Positions 13,001 through 22,044 are shown, numbered from the stretch's first letter. The stretch is DNA of 64,000 bases from Loripinus fragilis (GCA_964019695.1 OZ026518.1:84501950-84565949); one strand, 5' to 3'. Program-made: numbers and translations. Notes: generated by a model from the sequence alone, not told the origin.

Positions 13001-16000
13001 AATCGACACGAAACTCGACAATGACGCCATAATCGCTAGTTTGAAGACTCTGAGTAAATCAACTTCTTAACTGATAAATTGATTACCAGGGCCCGGAATT
13101 ACAATGCCTCCTTAAAGTTAAGCAAGACTTAAGTTAGGTATTGATATTTCAACATGATATATTAAATGATAAATAAATTGCCTGGATAGATGTGGTATTT
13201 GTGGTCAGATCTTTGATTTTAATCAGTTTTAAACGTTATTTTTCGCATCTTGAAAAATGAATACTTAACTTCAGCCTTCCTTAACTTTAAGGAGGCATTG
13301 TAATTCCGGGCCCTGGTTGACGTCTTTCGATATCAAGTTTACCAGGCTTGGCTTCGAGAACGCATGTTGAATGGCTTGGCAAGTCTCGCGATTCAACAAG
13401 CGTTCTCGAAGCCTTGCCTGGTAAACATGACATCAAAATACACTCACCTAGTTTTCTCTTTTTAAAGGGCGCTTTTTTTTGCATATATGCGATAAGTACC
13501 AAGCCTCATGAAATGGCTCATATAATTAATTATTATATGAGCGATTTTATGAGGCTTGGTGCTTATTGCGAGAAAACCTGTCTTCGGGCTTTCGGACAAA
13601 GTGGGGCTCAAACCATTTTCTTCAGCTACAGAGACTAGCTAGAAAATTGAAATTTCGCTCGTAGCAAGTTTGGATATTGTACTATACAAGAAGCAAATAA
13701 CAAAGGCGCTGATCAGACTACGCGGATGCGCAGGCTGGTCTGCGCCTTTGTTGTTCGCAAACCACCGAAGGCAGGTTTTCTTGCGTCGAGGCCCAATTAT
13801 TGTTTTGTGTATTCCAGCGAGGGGCCAGGGTACTAAGGCAGCAGTCAACGAGGAAGAGGTTTGTATTTATCCTACAACCACGCAATTAGCAATTTAGCAA
13901 TATACTCCCAAAAACATCTCAAGATAAGCTGTCAGAAGCATAACAGGTGCATGACAAACGACATGAAACGTTGTTCATTTCTACATGTTCTTTCTTTGAA
14001 TAAGCGAAAGTGGTCGAGAATATGTTTTTTAAAAAAAAGTTAATCGTGAAAAACTCATTCATTGAAAAGACATATGTTGTAGGTACACATTGGAATTGCC
14101 TCATAGAGGCAATTCCCATATGTACCTACAACAAATGTTACTGAAAATAAGGAAGAAAACTATTTGGAAGTTTACATATTCCAAGTATCATGTCCATTGT
14201 CTTAACCATTTTAAACATCCCAAACTGCCAATCAGTATTAAAATTCCTGTCACTCTACTGCAAATTGCTTATATTTGCATGACAGCTATAACTCCAAATT
14301 CGATTTATGAACTACCTTTTTGCTAACCTGCTAGTTGCGTGGTTGTATTCATAATATCAATCACAAACCAATTGGCAATTGATCGGTCGGTGACTGTGAC
14401 ATTTCCTGCTCATTTTTTCAGTTTTTTTTTGTATCAAGAAGAATGTTGTTTAAGTATAATGGTAACTTAGTATGACAAATAAATGCCTCAATCACACACT
14501 ACAGACCAATACACGGCACCATGAGGAAGAGACAAATTACGACAACAGAAACATGACATTCAGAATATCACAAAAGTAAATCCACTTTCTGAATTAAAAC
14601 AACGTTTTTAGAGGAAAATTATGTACCCTAACCATAAATTGTGTGAAGTGGGCTTATACCTAGTGACCTAATACTTGTCTGTTTTAGTATTTTTAGCCGT
14701 TCAGCTTTTCCATTTTACACCCCGACTAAACTGTTAGTACGATTATATTTTAGATAAAAAAAACTGCTTTAATTCCTAAATAAAAAATATATTTTTTTAT
14801 ATTTTCGATTTTTATAATAAAATGCAAATATACGCAATAAATGCAATAAATTCAATTTTTGAAAATTGAATTCATTTCTTAAGTCAATCTCATTCAAATC
14901 TAATCATTTTTCCATGTACCATTGTTTCTGTGGAAGTTTGGTTGAAAACACATATTATACGTTAAGTAGATATGGTGCAGAAATGCTTAAAATGATGGTA
15001 GCCTTGAAAACTAGTTTAATGTCTCCAAAAGTTTGAGATAGGGTGCAGACAAGCATTTCCAGTCAAAATTTAAGACATTCGATATGATAGTGAACTTCAA
15101 AAATAAGCTAAGGAATCCTAAGTATCTCAGTACCATAATGATTGTTGTTTACGCATAAGAATTGTCAAAACGTCCCAATAATTTAAGGTAGAAAGTTATG
15201 ACAATGATAAGTAAGTTTCATTCATCGTAGGATGAAGTCTTTGAGAACATGGTCAAGGTACATAAATTGTAATCAACTACTTAGTGTTCCCCAATCAATG
15301 TATATAATAAAATTGTCACTTTAAGACCTCAATTACCAGGAAAATTAATCCATATAATTCTAACGTACTTTTACGAGACATAGTCTAAAAGTGCAGACTA
15401 AGATTATACGCCTCAGAATGCAGCATCTGGTCAGGGAAATTACTGTTCCCTACATAATGTTCTATTGGAATTAGAATGATAAATCCTATTGGTTTGAATG
15501 GGTTTAGCAATAGATATGATCTGATGTCATTGCGTGATAAAACGCATACACAATTATAGTTAAATGCTAAATAAAAATCAATTAAGCATAAACCTGTACA
15601 TGTGAACATTTCCAAATACTTTTTCAATTTAAACAGTTGTTTTGGGTGCTCGAGGGAACCGTTTCATCGCTTGAGTTCTTTTAAATTTATCAACAACATA
15701 ATTATGTTTTGGTTGAGAAATAAGATTTTTTTTTTAATTACGCACCCTTATCTTAGGATATGTGCATTACTTCATTTCAGAGACAGCAAAGGAAAGATGC
15801 AATGGAGAAGATACAGTTAAAAGCTAGAAGCGGGTTTGATAAGGTTCACAGGGAGATTAAGAACATCTTCATTAAGAAAGCTAAGAAACCACCTAAAGTT
15901 CATCCTAAACCTACAAAACTTAAACCAAACCATCGCCATAACAGCGAAGGCATACAATGTACACACATTATAAATAAAAAGTTCAAGAAACGCTCTAACA

Positions 16001-16611
16001 GTGAGCCAGACTTAAAGCAAACTATAGAAACAAGATCAACAGAAATGCTATATTCACAAGAGAAGGCAGACACAGGACACATTCGCTTTACAATGCACCC
16101 TGTGTCTCCCTTGAGTACATTTACCACAGAGAAAGACATATCTGAAAGCACGCCATTATCATCTGACGAGGAGTACTTAACTCCTATTGTTGCAAAGCCA
16201 AACCGACCAAAGTTACCACTACCTGAAACTCCATCAACAATTGACAAAACTGACAAGGTGGATCCCACTGAGAATGAAATACATGAATATGATTATCCAG
16301 ACTTTAGGGACTTGACAAAATCAATGGATGATATGAAGAAAGGCTATGTTGGAGTTGACGTTACAGAATCAGATAGAGTTTCGCGTGAAGGTCAAACGGC
16401 GAATGACTTTTACCAGTATACAATGGACGAGGTGGTACAATGCTTTAAATTGGTAGCTCTGCCAGCTATTGCTGAAATTTGTAAAGCAGAGAGATTTGAT
16501 GGGAAATTCTTTGAACTGTTATCAAAGGAAGAAATCAAGAGCCATTTTGATCTTGAAAAATTACATTTAATAAAAGTCATAAAAACAATCGAAGGATGGA
16601 GACCGAAATAA
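3666..16611 (+). CDS. GAREM-like CABIT-SAM adaptor, gene A (5 exons)
   Basis: Spliced model 3666-4034, 5889-6627, 11051-11125, 13818-13858, 15781-16611: 2055 nt, 684 residues plus TAA, open throughout. Residues 1 to about 310 resemble a CABIT module. Residues 389-396 read PPPPVPPR, an SH3 ligand of the kind GAREM uses to bind GRB2. Residues from about 415 are lysine-rich (KKAKKPPK), followed by an acidic linker with tyrosines. About 617-684 form a SAM-like domain ending EGWRPK, as GAREM does. Known GAREM proteins link EGF-receptor signalling to ERK; that role here is inferred. Vertebrate GAREM1 is longer (about 876 residues), mostly in the linker. The ATG is chosen because it is shared with gene B and follows a pyrimidine-AG tract. 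No signal peptide or membrane segment is seen. A lineage-specific CABIT protein is the alternative. Confidence 0.75.
4955..5186. mobile_element. GAGCC-family MITE in intron 1A
   Basis: Inverted ends GAGCCGTGACATGAGATTTC and its complement. 4-bp direct repeats AAAT lie at 4951-4954 and 5187-5190. The interior has a self-complementary TGATCAGACTGCGC-type core. Relatives lie at 7304, 36350, 44094 and 49095. Confidence 0.75.
5397..5500 (+). repeat. R1 tail fragment
   Basis: Contains GCCTTAGAACGGGCAGCAGC followed by GGCCACCGA and AAATGCTTTTTACC, matching R1 ends at 20.80, 40.28 and 60.36 kb. The orthologous fragment in copy B shows it predates the duplication. Confidence 0.55.
5889..6627 (+). CDS. 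Gene A exon 2, main CABIT exon
   Basis: Encodes residues 124-369 plus the first base of codon 370 (phase 0 in, phase 1 out; donor AAAG|GTAAGG). It runs from LLKDLPRLIK to LRPSPLPLGK. Four residues around DEGD (near 145) are missing in gene B. A central block of about 95 nt starting at 6063 is identical to gene B at synonymous sites too, unlike the flanks. Confidence 0.82.
6767..7049. mobile_element. Foldback element, shortened left arm
   Basis: Ends CACACTGGTAAATGCATACG and its complement. The centre is a near-perfect hairpin around 6806-6890 (CATGGCGATTTATGTAAGCA arms). The left arm lacks about 110 bases that the gene B copy at 41574-41964 keeps, so the A copy has an internal deletion. Confidence 0.7.
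7304..7540. mobile_element. GAGCC-family MITE in intron 2A
   Basis: Flanked by ATTT at 7300-7303 and 7541-7544. Gene B has the uninterrupted site near 42220, so insertion followed the duplication (or B lost it cleanly). The interior holds an ACTGCGCGTATGCGCAGGCT palindromic core. Confidence 0.8.
9088..9263. mobile_element. 176 bp near-perfect foldback MITE
   Basis: Two arms of about 85 bases starting TAGACTGGCTCCTGTCC are complementary with very few mismatches, with a short spacer near GGCTCTGTTTCATAAAACAG. TA at both ends. An identical-length copy is at 43767-43942. Confidence 0.8.
9364..9918. mobile_element. TA-flanked MITE (CTGTCC family) with nested insert
   Basis: Outer ends TACTGTTCTACCAGCCAAG and the complement, with TA borders. 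The interior includes AGTGACAGTGACGT and an ATTAATCCTATC hairpin. An uninterrupted 256 bp member is at 30161-30416. Element X is nested at about 9420. Confidence 0.75.
9420..9739. mobile_element. Element X nested in the CTGTCC MITE
   Basis: About 320 bp with a strong foldback: arms around GATAAAATGC / GCATTTTATC joined by GAGGCTTGCCGA, and a second hairpin ACCACTAGTGGT. It is absent at this place in copy B, which has a GAGCC MITE instead. X itself occurs in gene B intron 3, inverted, at 51584-51916. Confidence 0.7.
11051..11125 (+). CDS. Gene A exon 3, proline-rich
   Basis: 75 nt, phase 1 in and phase 1 out; acceptor TTCCAG, donor GTAAGT. Encodes residues 370-394, EKLPGSDVGEEYESPERREP through PPPVP. 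Identical to gene B exon 3. The EEYESP tyrosine is a plausible phosphorylation site (inference). Confidence 0.75.
11230..11509. mobile_element. piggyBac-like MITE
   Basis: TTAA at both borders with TIR CCCTTAAAGCG. Inside is a duplicated palindrome AACTGCTCCTATAGGAGCA. TTAA plus CCC-ended TIRs fit piggyBac habits; no transposase is encoded. Shared with copy B at 50799-51077. A diverged, interrupted relative is at 32185-32706. Confidence 0.7.
12016..12604. mobile_element. TA-flanked MITE Y, copy A only
   Basis: TIR CTGACCGGCTTTAAAAACGC (left end CTGACGGGC) with TA at both borders, 589 bp. At the matching place in gene B a different element (X, 51584-51916) is inserted. No reading frame of note. 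Confidence 0.7.
13086..13316. mobile_element. CCAGGG-family MITE
   Basis: 231 bp with TIRs CCAGGGCCCGGAATTACAAT, extending through GCCTCCTTAAAGTTAAG. Present in both duplication copies (52398-52628); two diverged members lie at 32800-33054 and 48796-49057. Confidence 0.8.
13330..13434. repeat. Foldback hairpin
   Basis: Arms TTTACCAGGCTTGGCTTCGA and the complement around 13335-13430 with a short interior. Also at about 52640-52743 in copy B. Confidence 0.7.
13490..13570. repeat. Foldback hairpin
   Basis: Arms AAGTACCAAGCCTCATGAAA and ATTTTATGAGGCTTGGTGCT close on ATAATTAATTATTATAT. Also at about 52799-52880. Confidence 0.7.
13690..13796. mobile_element. Hairpin MITE fragment just upstream of exon 4
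   Basis: GCAAATAACAAAGGCGC pairs with GCGCCTTTGTTGTTCGC around a CAGACTACGCGGATGCGCAG core, followed by GGTTTTCTTGCGTCGAGG. It ends about 20 bases before the exon 4 acceptor. Similar short fragments are at 47480-47580 and 31465-31530. Confidence 0.6.
13818..13858 (+). CDS. Gene A exon 4, 41-nt microexon
   Basis: Acceptor TATTCCAG, donor GAG|GTTTGT. The exon takes the leftover C of exon 3 and encodes PRGQGTKAAVNEEE (residues 395-408), leaving in phase 0, exactly what exon 5 needs. It completes PPPPVPPR. Joining exon 3 directly to exon 5 would shift the frame and hit a stop within about 15 codons. The sequence is identical in gene B. Confidence 0.65.
13859..15780 (+). other. Gene A intron 4 (1922 bp)
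   Basis: Donor GTTTGT is weak but conserved; acceptor TTCATTTCAG. Contains a small foldback at 14075-14133 (TTGTAGGTAC arms) and an R1-related fragment at about 14440-14590. The remainder is AT-rich intron, nearly identical to 53169-55089 in gene B. Confidence 0.65.
14440..14590 (+). repeat. R1-related fragment in intron 4A
   Basis: Diverged match to the R1 segment containing CACGGCACCATGAGGAAGAG; compare the CACCGCGAGGAAGAGCC phrase of the 34.8 kb copy. Also at about 53741-53900. Confidence 0.4.
15781..16611 (+). CDS. Gene A exon 5, linker and SAM-like domain
   Basis: Phase 0 entry, 276 codons plus TAA. Begins RQQRKDAMEKIQ, then the basic stretch KKAKKPPKVHPKPTKLKP, a serine-rich and acidic region, HEYDYPDF, and a terminal SAM-like fold from about TMDEVVQCF to EGWRPK. 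Gene B lacks five linker residues (FT and STP areas) and differs at a dozen positions. A long antisense frame here is a shadow. Confidence 0.85.
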   Translation, partial: RQQRKDAMEKIQLKARSGFDKVHREIKNIFIKKAKKPPKVHPKPTKLKPNHRHNSEGIQCTHIINKKFKKRSNSEPDLKQTIETRSTEMLYSQEKADTGHIRFTMHPVSPLSTFTTEKDISESTPLSSDEEYLTPIVAKPNRPKLPLPETPSTIDKTDKVDPTENEIHEYDYPDFRDLTKSMDDMKKGYVGVDVTESDRVSREGQTANDFYQYTMDEVVQCFKLVALPAIAEICKAERFDGKFFELLSKEEIKSHFDLEKLHLIKVIKTIEGWRPK

Positions 16612-17825
16612 CATTTTAAACTTTTATAAGAAAACGATCTTCCATTTTTATGGTGTTTAAGAAATAGATCAGCGATGAGTAATAATTCACTGATCAGGTG
16701 TCAGCTGTAAAGACGATCAAATAATGAGCGTGCAGCGCAAGTCAACTACATTAATTATTACTCAAAAATGCACACAACAGAGCAGATCTATTTGATTCGA
16801 CACACAATAAACAACAAAAACACATTTGAATTCTTCAGCTTTTTCTAACTTTCCGCCACTGCACTGAATGAATCATGCAATAGTTGGACTGTTTGGCATA
16901 CGTTTACATGTGTTTGTAGTGTCTTTCAAGCGTCAAAACGATGTTACACCGTCTAACGCCAATGACTGAAGTCATTTTGCAGTTACTGTTGCAATTGACG
17001 TCAGATAGCATGGACTTTCCTCGCGCATTCAAAACTGTGACCTTGTTGTTTCATTTAACAATTTTTAGTGTTGGCTAGGCGAGGTGTGTTTCAATAACCA
17101 ATATTCATTTGATGCATTCTTTTGAGGTTAACATCAGGATTTGTCAACCTGAGAACAGTGATGTTCACCGAGGTGACGCAGAGGTGAACATTTCTTTCGA
17201 GGGTTGACCAATCCCAGTACCTTAAGTAATCTTTTGAACAATTGGTTATCCACTCCTGTTTCATACATTTGGGTAGTGCAAATGTTAATTGGGTATGTCA
17301 CATTTCTTATAAATATTTGTTTGGATATTTTGGTTGTTCAATTGGATATGTTTGTAATTATCAAAACTTAACTTACTAGTTGATACTTTTATATATTATT
17401 GCTGCTCTGAACAAAACAGGCTGCTCAAAATTGGCATTTATCTAACCCAGGCATCGACTTGGAGGCCATTTGTACCAAAAACAAATATCTGGTACTGCTT
17501 CTCTCAGATCATAGTGAATAATTTCTGACAACCAGTCAGTTGGCTGAGAACATTTAGCTTCTCTGAACTAAACCTGAATTGTGGAGGACAAAGTGATAAG
17601 ACCCCGTACCCGTGACTATTTGATTGCATTAGGTATACTGTTTTCAGATTGCTTTTACTTTTTGTTACCCTACAAGATCAATTGTAACTGTTTTTTTTTA
17701 AAATCAATTTGGGTAAATACGCAAATACGCATACTAATTAAGGTATGGCTAATCCTAATTTTAACAGAAACAGAATGCACCAATTAATTTGTTACATGAC
17801 TCCTATAAAAGACCTCCTCTGATTA
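16612..17825 (+). other. 3-prime flank of gene A, with shared repeat
   Basis: Positions about 16750-17095 match a dispersed sequence in intron 1 of gene B (about 38980-39350), including ACTTTCCGCC and CATACGTTTACATGT, so part of the presumed 3-prime UTR is repeat-derived. The rest aligns with copy B 55906-57075. No gene is seen. Confidence 0.55.
16806..16811 (+). terminator. Candidate poly(A) signal of gene A
   Basis: AATAAA about 195 bases after the stop, conserved at 56099-56104 in gene B and in the dispersed repeat at about 39056. It is the first canonical signal downstream of the stop that I noticed. Confidence 0.4.
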
Positions 17826-18013
17826 GCTGAAACTAGCTTTCACTCGTTGTGACAAATCTTGATGCCTACCAGTGAAGATCTAAATTTAACCCAGGACACG
17901 TAGACATCAGGATTTGTCAGTATTACCAGACAGCTAAAATAGATTGAACTAAATTTAGCCCAGGACATGTAGACATCACTTTATTCACTGCTGCTTGACA
18001 GCTAAAATTAGAT
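17826..18013. repeat. Copy A-only block with internal duplication
   Basis: Gene B flank jumps across this interval (near 57073). Inside, TAAATTTAACCCAGGACACG and a close variant occur twice about 70 bases apart, each followed by TAGACATCA. Confidence 0.5.
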
Positions 18014-18140
18014 ATTTGAAAACTGACTCAAGAGATAGCATGATATCTTATGTTTCCTTCAGTGAATGGTGCGTCACAACCAACACATTGTGGCTGCTCT
18101 TCACCTTGCAGTTAGTTTGAATAAGTGACTCTTGTATGAC

Positions 18141-18521
18141 CTAAGTGGAGTTGAGCTGAAACAACTTCTTCTTTTTGAATGTTTCGAACAACGGATTGAT
18201 GTTCACCAATAGTTGTTTTTTAATCTCAAGAAGTTTATTTCCAATGCTGTTATTCCATAAAGTTTGCCATTGATCCAAGATATACTTATTGATTGATGGC
18301 TTAACATAAGAAAATGGAATCTTAAAAGAAGTTGGTTCTAATGAAAGCGATGTTTTTGCTTGCTGATCTACCATCCCACTCCCTAGGATACCTGTATGAC
18401 TAAGAATCCAACAGAGAACAATTTCTTTATTGGCTAAAAGCTTGTGATATTTTTCTAAAAGTTTCTGAAACTGTTGATTCTTTGAACAGGTATGGTTCAT
18501 TGCTTTCAATACTGAAAGCAA
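18141..18521 (-). pseudogene. RNase H domain remnant of non-LTR copy A
   Basis: 126 open codons with ILSHTGILGSGMVDQQAKTS, matching the RNase H C-terminal pattern W-x-x-SH-x-GI-x-GN-x-x-AD. The aspartate of the usual AD pair is kept (VD). The frame is lost after FETFKKKK by small indels; copy B continues RLHLGHTRVTHS. Confidence 0.75.
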
Positions 18522-19701
18522 GTCAGAAAATATAATGAATTTATTGTTAGTGTCACTGTAACATGTATGATGTTTGTCTGTTTAATATGTTATTTACGAA
18601 GTTTCTGTTGACCCAGATATTGGAGATATTGATGGTAAACAAGTAGTTGTAAACAAGGTGTTTATTTGATTATAAGATGTTTCTAGAAGGATGACTTATC
18701 ATCTGGAAATTAAAAATGTTTTGTCATGGAAGTTTCTAGAAAAGTCCGGAATTCCCTAGAATTTTCTTTTCCATGCCAATAGCAAGTTCTGGGAGTAAGT
18801 AGAAGTTTGTGGAAATTTCCAGAATGATTTATATCTAGCATATGATATCATAGTTGTTACCTGATTGTTCTGAAACTTTCTTAAACAGTATATATATAAA
18901 AGTACATTTTCATAAGGGCATCTTTGAAATAATTTCACCATTTAAAAGTCCTTTTGTGTTGAATTCTATGCTGGAATACTTTGTGTTTAATTTATTTATT
19001 CTGTTTTACTTTGGATTATTCTGTTTTGGATTCAGACTTAGTGTTCATTTGGATTTAACTTCAAAATCTGGTGATCAGAAACTGCTGAAAGACTTGTGTT
19101 GATTAATATTCTGAGGGACAGTTTCACCATATAAGGTACTGTAAATTTGACTTTCTTTGATTATATAAATATTTTCCATTGCTTTGGTGAATGATAATTT
19201 TGTTATTGTAATAAATTTTGTTAAATTTTAAAAAGTGCATTTTGCTTTCTTTCCAAATACCAAATATTGGTTTCATGAATTTTTTTCTAGTTTCGCCTGG
19301 CACGTAACCATCACAAATTCTGATGAAATCTAAATCTAGATCAACTGCTTTGGCTTCAGCAATGAAAATTGATGAATCATCAGGTATACGTTGCATATTA
19401 ATATGGTTGTCTGATATACAGCACAACTAACCTTTGAGTCTTCCTTTGACCCAATCAGTATTAACTTGTTGATAGTCCTTTAGCGACTTTGCAGCTGTCT
19501 GAAATCATCTTTTAATATGTGTGGATTTGATTCAGATTTCTTGGAGGGTAAATTGAGAAGTATTTCAGTTTGTTTCACACACCAAGCAAAAATATTTGGT
19601 GTAAAATGTTTTTTCAACATTTTGTCGTTTGATATTGGTAGATTCTAATAGTGGTGGAATTCTGTTGCCAAATGATTTAATATCTTTAGGTTTTGTTCAT
19701 A

Positions 19702-20262
19702 TTAATCAACATTATTTGGTTGGAATGTAACTTCATAAGCAGGATTTGATGAGCTAGCAGCAAGTCTTATAGCAAATTGCAAAGATAGGCTCTCTCTTCG
19801 TGAGTATAGTGATGGTTCATTGGCTCCCACATAGAGACTAGCAACAGGAGGAGTTCTAAAAGCTCCTAAAGCTAACCTAAGTCCTTGATTGTGTATAGGG
19901 TCAAGCATTTGAAGATATGATTTTCGTGCAGAGTCATATATAATACAGCCATAGTCAAATTTTGACCAGACTAGAGACCAATAAAGCTTGAGAAGTGTAG
20001 TTCGGTCAGCACCCCAAGAAGTGTGGGAAAGCACTTTTAAAAGATTCAATGCTTTTAAACATTTAGCTTTAAGATATTTAATATGGGGTATAAAACTAAG
20101 TTTTCTATCAAAAATAATGCCAGGGAATTTAGATTTCTCAACAACTGGAATTTGTGATCCATATAAATGTAAAACAGGATCATCATGTTGCTTGCGCAAC
20201 TGACAGAAATGTACACACTGTGTTTTTGATTCTGAAAATTTAAAACATTGCTTGTCGCCCAA
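19702..20262 (-). pseudogene. Reverse transcriptase palm/thumb remnant, copy A
   Basis: 186 open codons: FSESKTQCVHFCQLRK, then PGIIFDRKLSFIPHIKYLK, LLKLYWSLVWSKFDYGCIIY and LRLALGAFRTPPVASLYVGA, a standard non-LTR RT thumb and connection. Just upstream (minus strand) the catalytic box reads SLYVDN rather than the expected YVDD, and a frameshift follows, so it is inactive. Confidence 0.8.
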
Positions 20263-20539
20263 TTTTCAATCTTATACAAATTTTGTTGTAGTTGACGTTC
20301 AATCGTCCCCATGCTTTTTGAGCGATAACAGATACAGAATTGTCAACGTATAATGAGCAGTCATTAAGATTACCTAAACATTTCGCAATAGCATTAATTT
20401 TGATACTTAAAAGTGTTGTAGACAGAACACCCCTTGAGGTACACCTTGTTATTGGTCATACTCGTCATACAGAGATGAGCCAACTGGGACTTGCATGGTG
20501 CGGTCTGCAAGGAAGTTTTCAATGAATGAAGGAAGTCTA

Positions 20540-20990
20540 TCTCTTAAATAATAGTAAGTGAGTATGATCAGGAAATACCACAATCACAAACCGCAGCTTA
20601 CCCCGTGGCACTGCGAGGAATAGCCGCTCAACCATCACGAGACACCAGGAAGACAAATTAAGCAAAGCAACCAGCTCTCTCTTCCCCATCAAGATGATTG
20701 CAATACTAGAATGGACATGAAGTAACGTACAACAAAACATAGAATAATTACAGACTCCCACAATGGGAGTAACAATAAACAAAAAGTCAACAACAACAGA
20801 ACCACCGCCTTAGAATGGACAGCTGCCTAAGGCACCTGAGGGGGGGGGGGGGGTAAATGCATTTTACTGGTACCAAATCTTCGCCCTTGATTCTGCTGTT
20901 GTTAAAGTACAAGCTTCATTATAATAAGGTTTTAACCCTCAACAATTTCATTGTTACCCTAGTTTTGTGGATAAATTTTAAAATGCCATA
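20540..20990 (-). repeat. R1 copy nested in RT of copy A
   Basis: Splits RT between AYDTT...KDL and GRLPSFIENFLADR. The minus-strand open frame VVERLFLAVPRG is common to R1 copies at 34.8 and 60.1 kb and is not a gene. A G-homopolymer lies near 20841-20854. The plus-strand tail 20910-20955 equals the start of the element's own endonuclease. Confidence 0.65.
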
Positions 20991-20993
20991 TCT

Positions 20994-21188
20994 TCATGTG
21001 GTATCATACGCTTTTTCCAAATCGAAAAACACAGCAACTACATGTTCCTTTTTAATAAAAGCGTCACGTATGAAAGTTTTAAACCTAACTAAATTATCAG
21101 TCGTATTGCAGTCAGTTCTGAAACAAGACTGGAACCACGATATATGATTATTAGATTCTAAAAACCAAGTAAGTCTTTTATTAATCAT
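20994..21188 (-). pseudogene. Reverse transcriptase N-terminal remnant, copy A
   Basis: Contains DCNTTDNLVRFKTFIRDAFI and AVFFDLEKAYDTT, the first catalytic-aspartate motif of non-LTR RT. Open for 64 codons, then interrupted by the nested R1. Confidence 0.75.
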
Positions 21189-21858
21189 TCTTTCAAGTGT
21201 TTTACATAGACAAAGCTATAGGTCTATAATTATTGGGTTCCGCAGGATCTTTATCGGGTTTGGGAATAGGAATTATTGTTGCATATGTTCAATCTTTGGA
21301 AATTTACCACTTTCCCAAATGTTATTAAATATATTCAATAGAGTTTTAAGAGAATTCTCTGGAATATGTTTAAGCAGTTGGTAGTGGATCTCATCAGGAC
21401 CTGTGGCTGAGTCATGTGTTAGTTATATGGCCTCAACCAATTCATCTAAATTGAACTCTTTGTTATAAATTTCATTATTTTGTGATTTGAAATTCCATTT
21501 AACTTTCTCTTGTTCTTTTTTAATTTTTAGGAAGATTCAGAGTATTTGAATGATGATGAGTTGTGACAAAATTCTCCTGAAGTGTCAGCAATGTCTGTTT
21601 TTGAGGTTGCATTACTATTAGTACCTTCTAAATTTAAATGTGTATAATTGGGGGATTTGTTACTTCCAGAGATTTTTCTTATCGTTTCCCAAACTTTTTA
21701 ATAGGTGTTTTATGATTGATTTTCGAAACATAAGATCTCCACGACTTACACTTCAAAAATTTGATTGTTCTGCGGGCTTTAGCTCTAAATACTTTAACGT
21801 AATTGAAGTTGTTGGAATTTCGAGATCTGTTTAATTTAGATAGAGCTTGTTTACGTTG

Positions 21859-22044
21859 CTAAATTGCTTCTTTACAGTCGTCGTTGTACCATGGGTTACT
21901 TTTAGTTGGATTTGTAGAGGTTTGAGGAATATATTCTATAAATATTTCTATAAGGGAAGAAGTAAAGTCAGATATAGGATCAGAAGATTCTTCGAAGTTT
22001 TCTGGTATTAATTTACCAGTGCATAGAGTATTAAATAGATCCAA
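21859..22044 (-). pseudogene. Endonuclease-RT linker remnant, copy A
   Basis: 61 codons, MDLFNTLCTGKLIPENFEES to NPWYNDDCKEAI, a common linker phrase in these elements. The same region is longer and open in copy B (61436-61831). Confidence 0.6.

Larger units (their letters stand above)
11126..13817 (+). other. Gene A intron 3 (2692 bp)
   Basis: Consensus donor GTAAGT; acceptor TGTATTCCAG. Contents: a piggyBac-like MITE (11230-11509), a TA MITE (12016-12604), a CCAGGG MITE (13086-13316), two foldbacks (13330-13570) and a TGATCAGACTACGC hairpin MITE ending about 20 bases before exon 4. Confidence 0.65.

Noticed and set aside
13670..13897. 75-codon open frame around exon 4 as a separate small gene
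   Set aside because: It mostly translates the hairpin MITE; only the 41-nt exon part is supported by splice phase.
11051..15800. Direct splice of exon 3 to exon 5
   Set aside because: Phases do not match at the consensus donor and acceptor; a stop follows quickly. A weak donor at 11130 with an acceptor at 15782 keeps frame (R-K-Q-Q) but ignores the perfect GTAAGT.
15900..16268. 122-codon antisense open frame in exon 5 (and its match at 55209-55562)
   Set aside because: It is opposite a well-supported exon; conservation follows from the sense strand.
20537..20782. Small conserved protein in R1 copies (VVERLFLAVPRG)
   Set aside because: The frame is shared only because the repeats are similar; it has no start context, no domain and varying ends.
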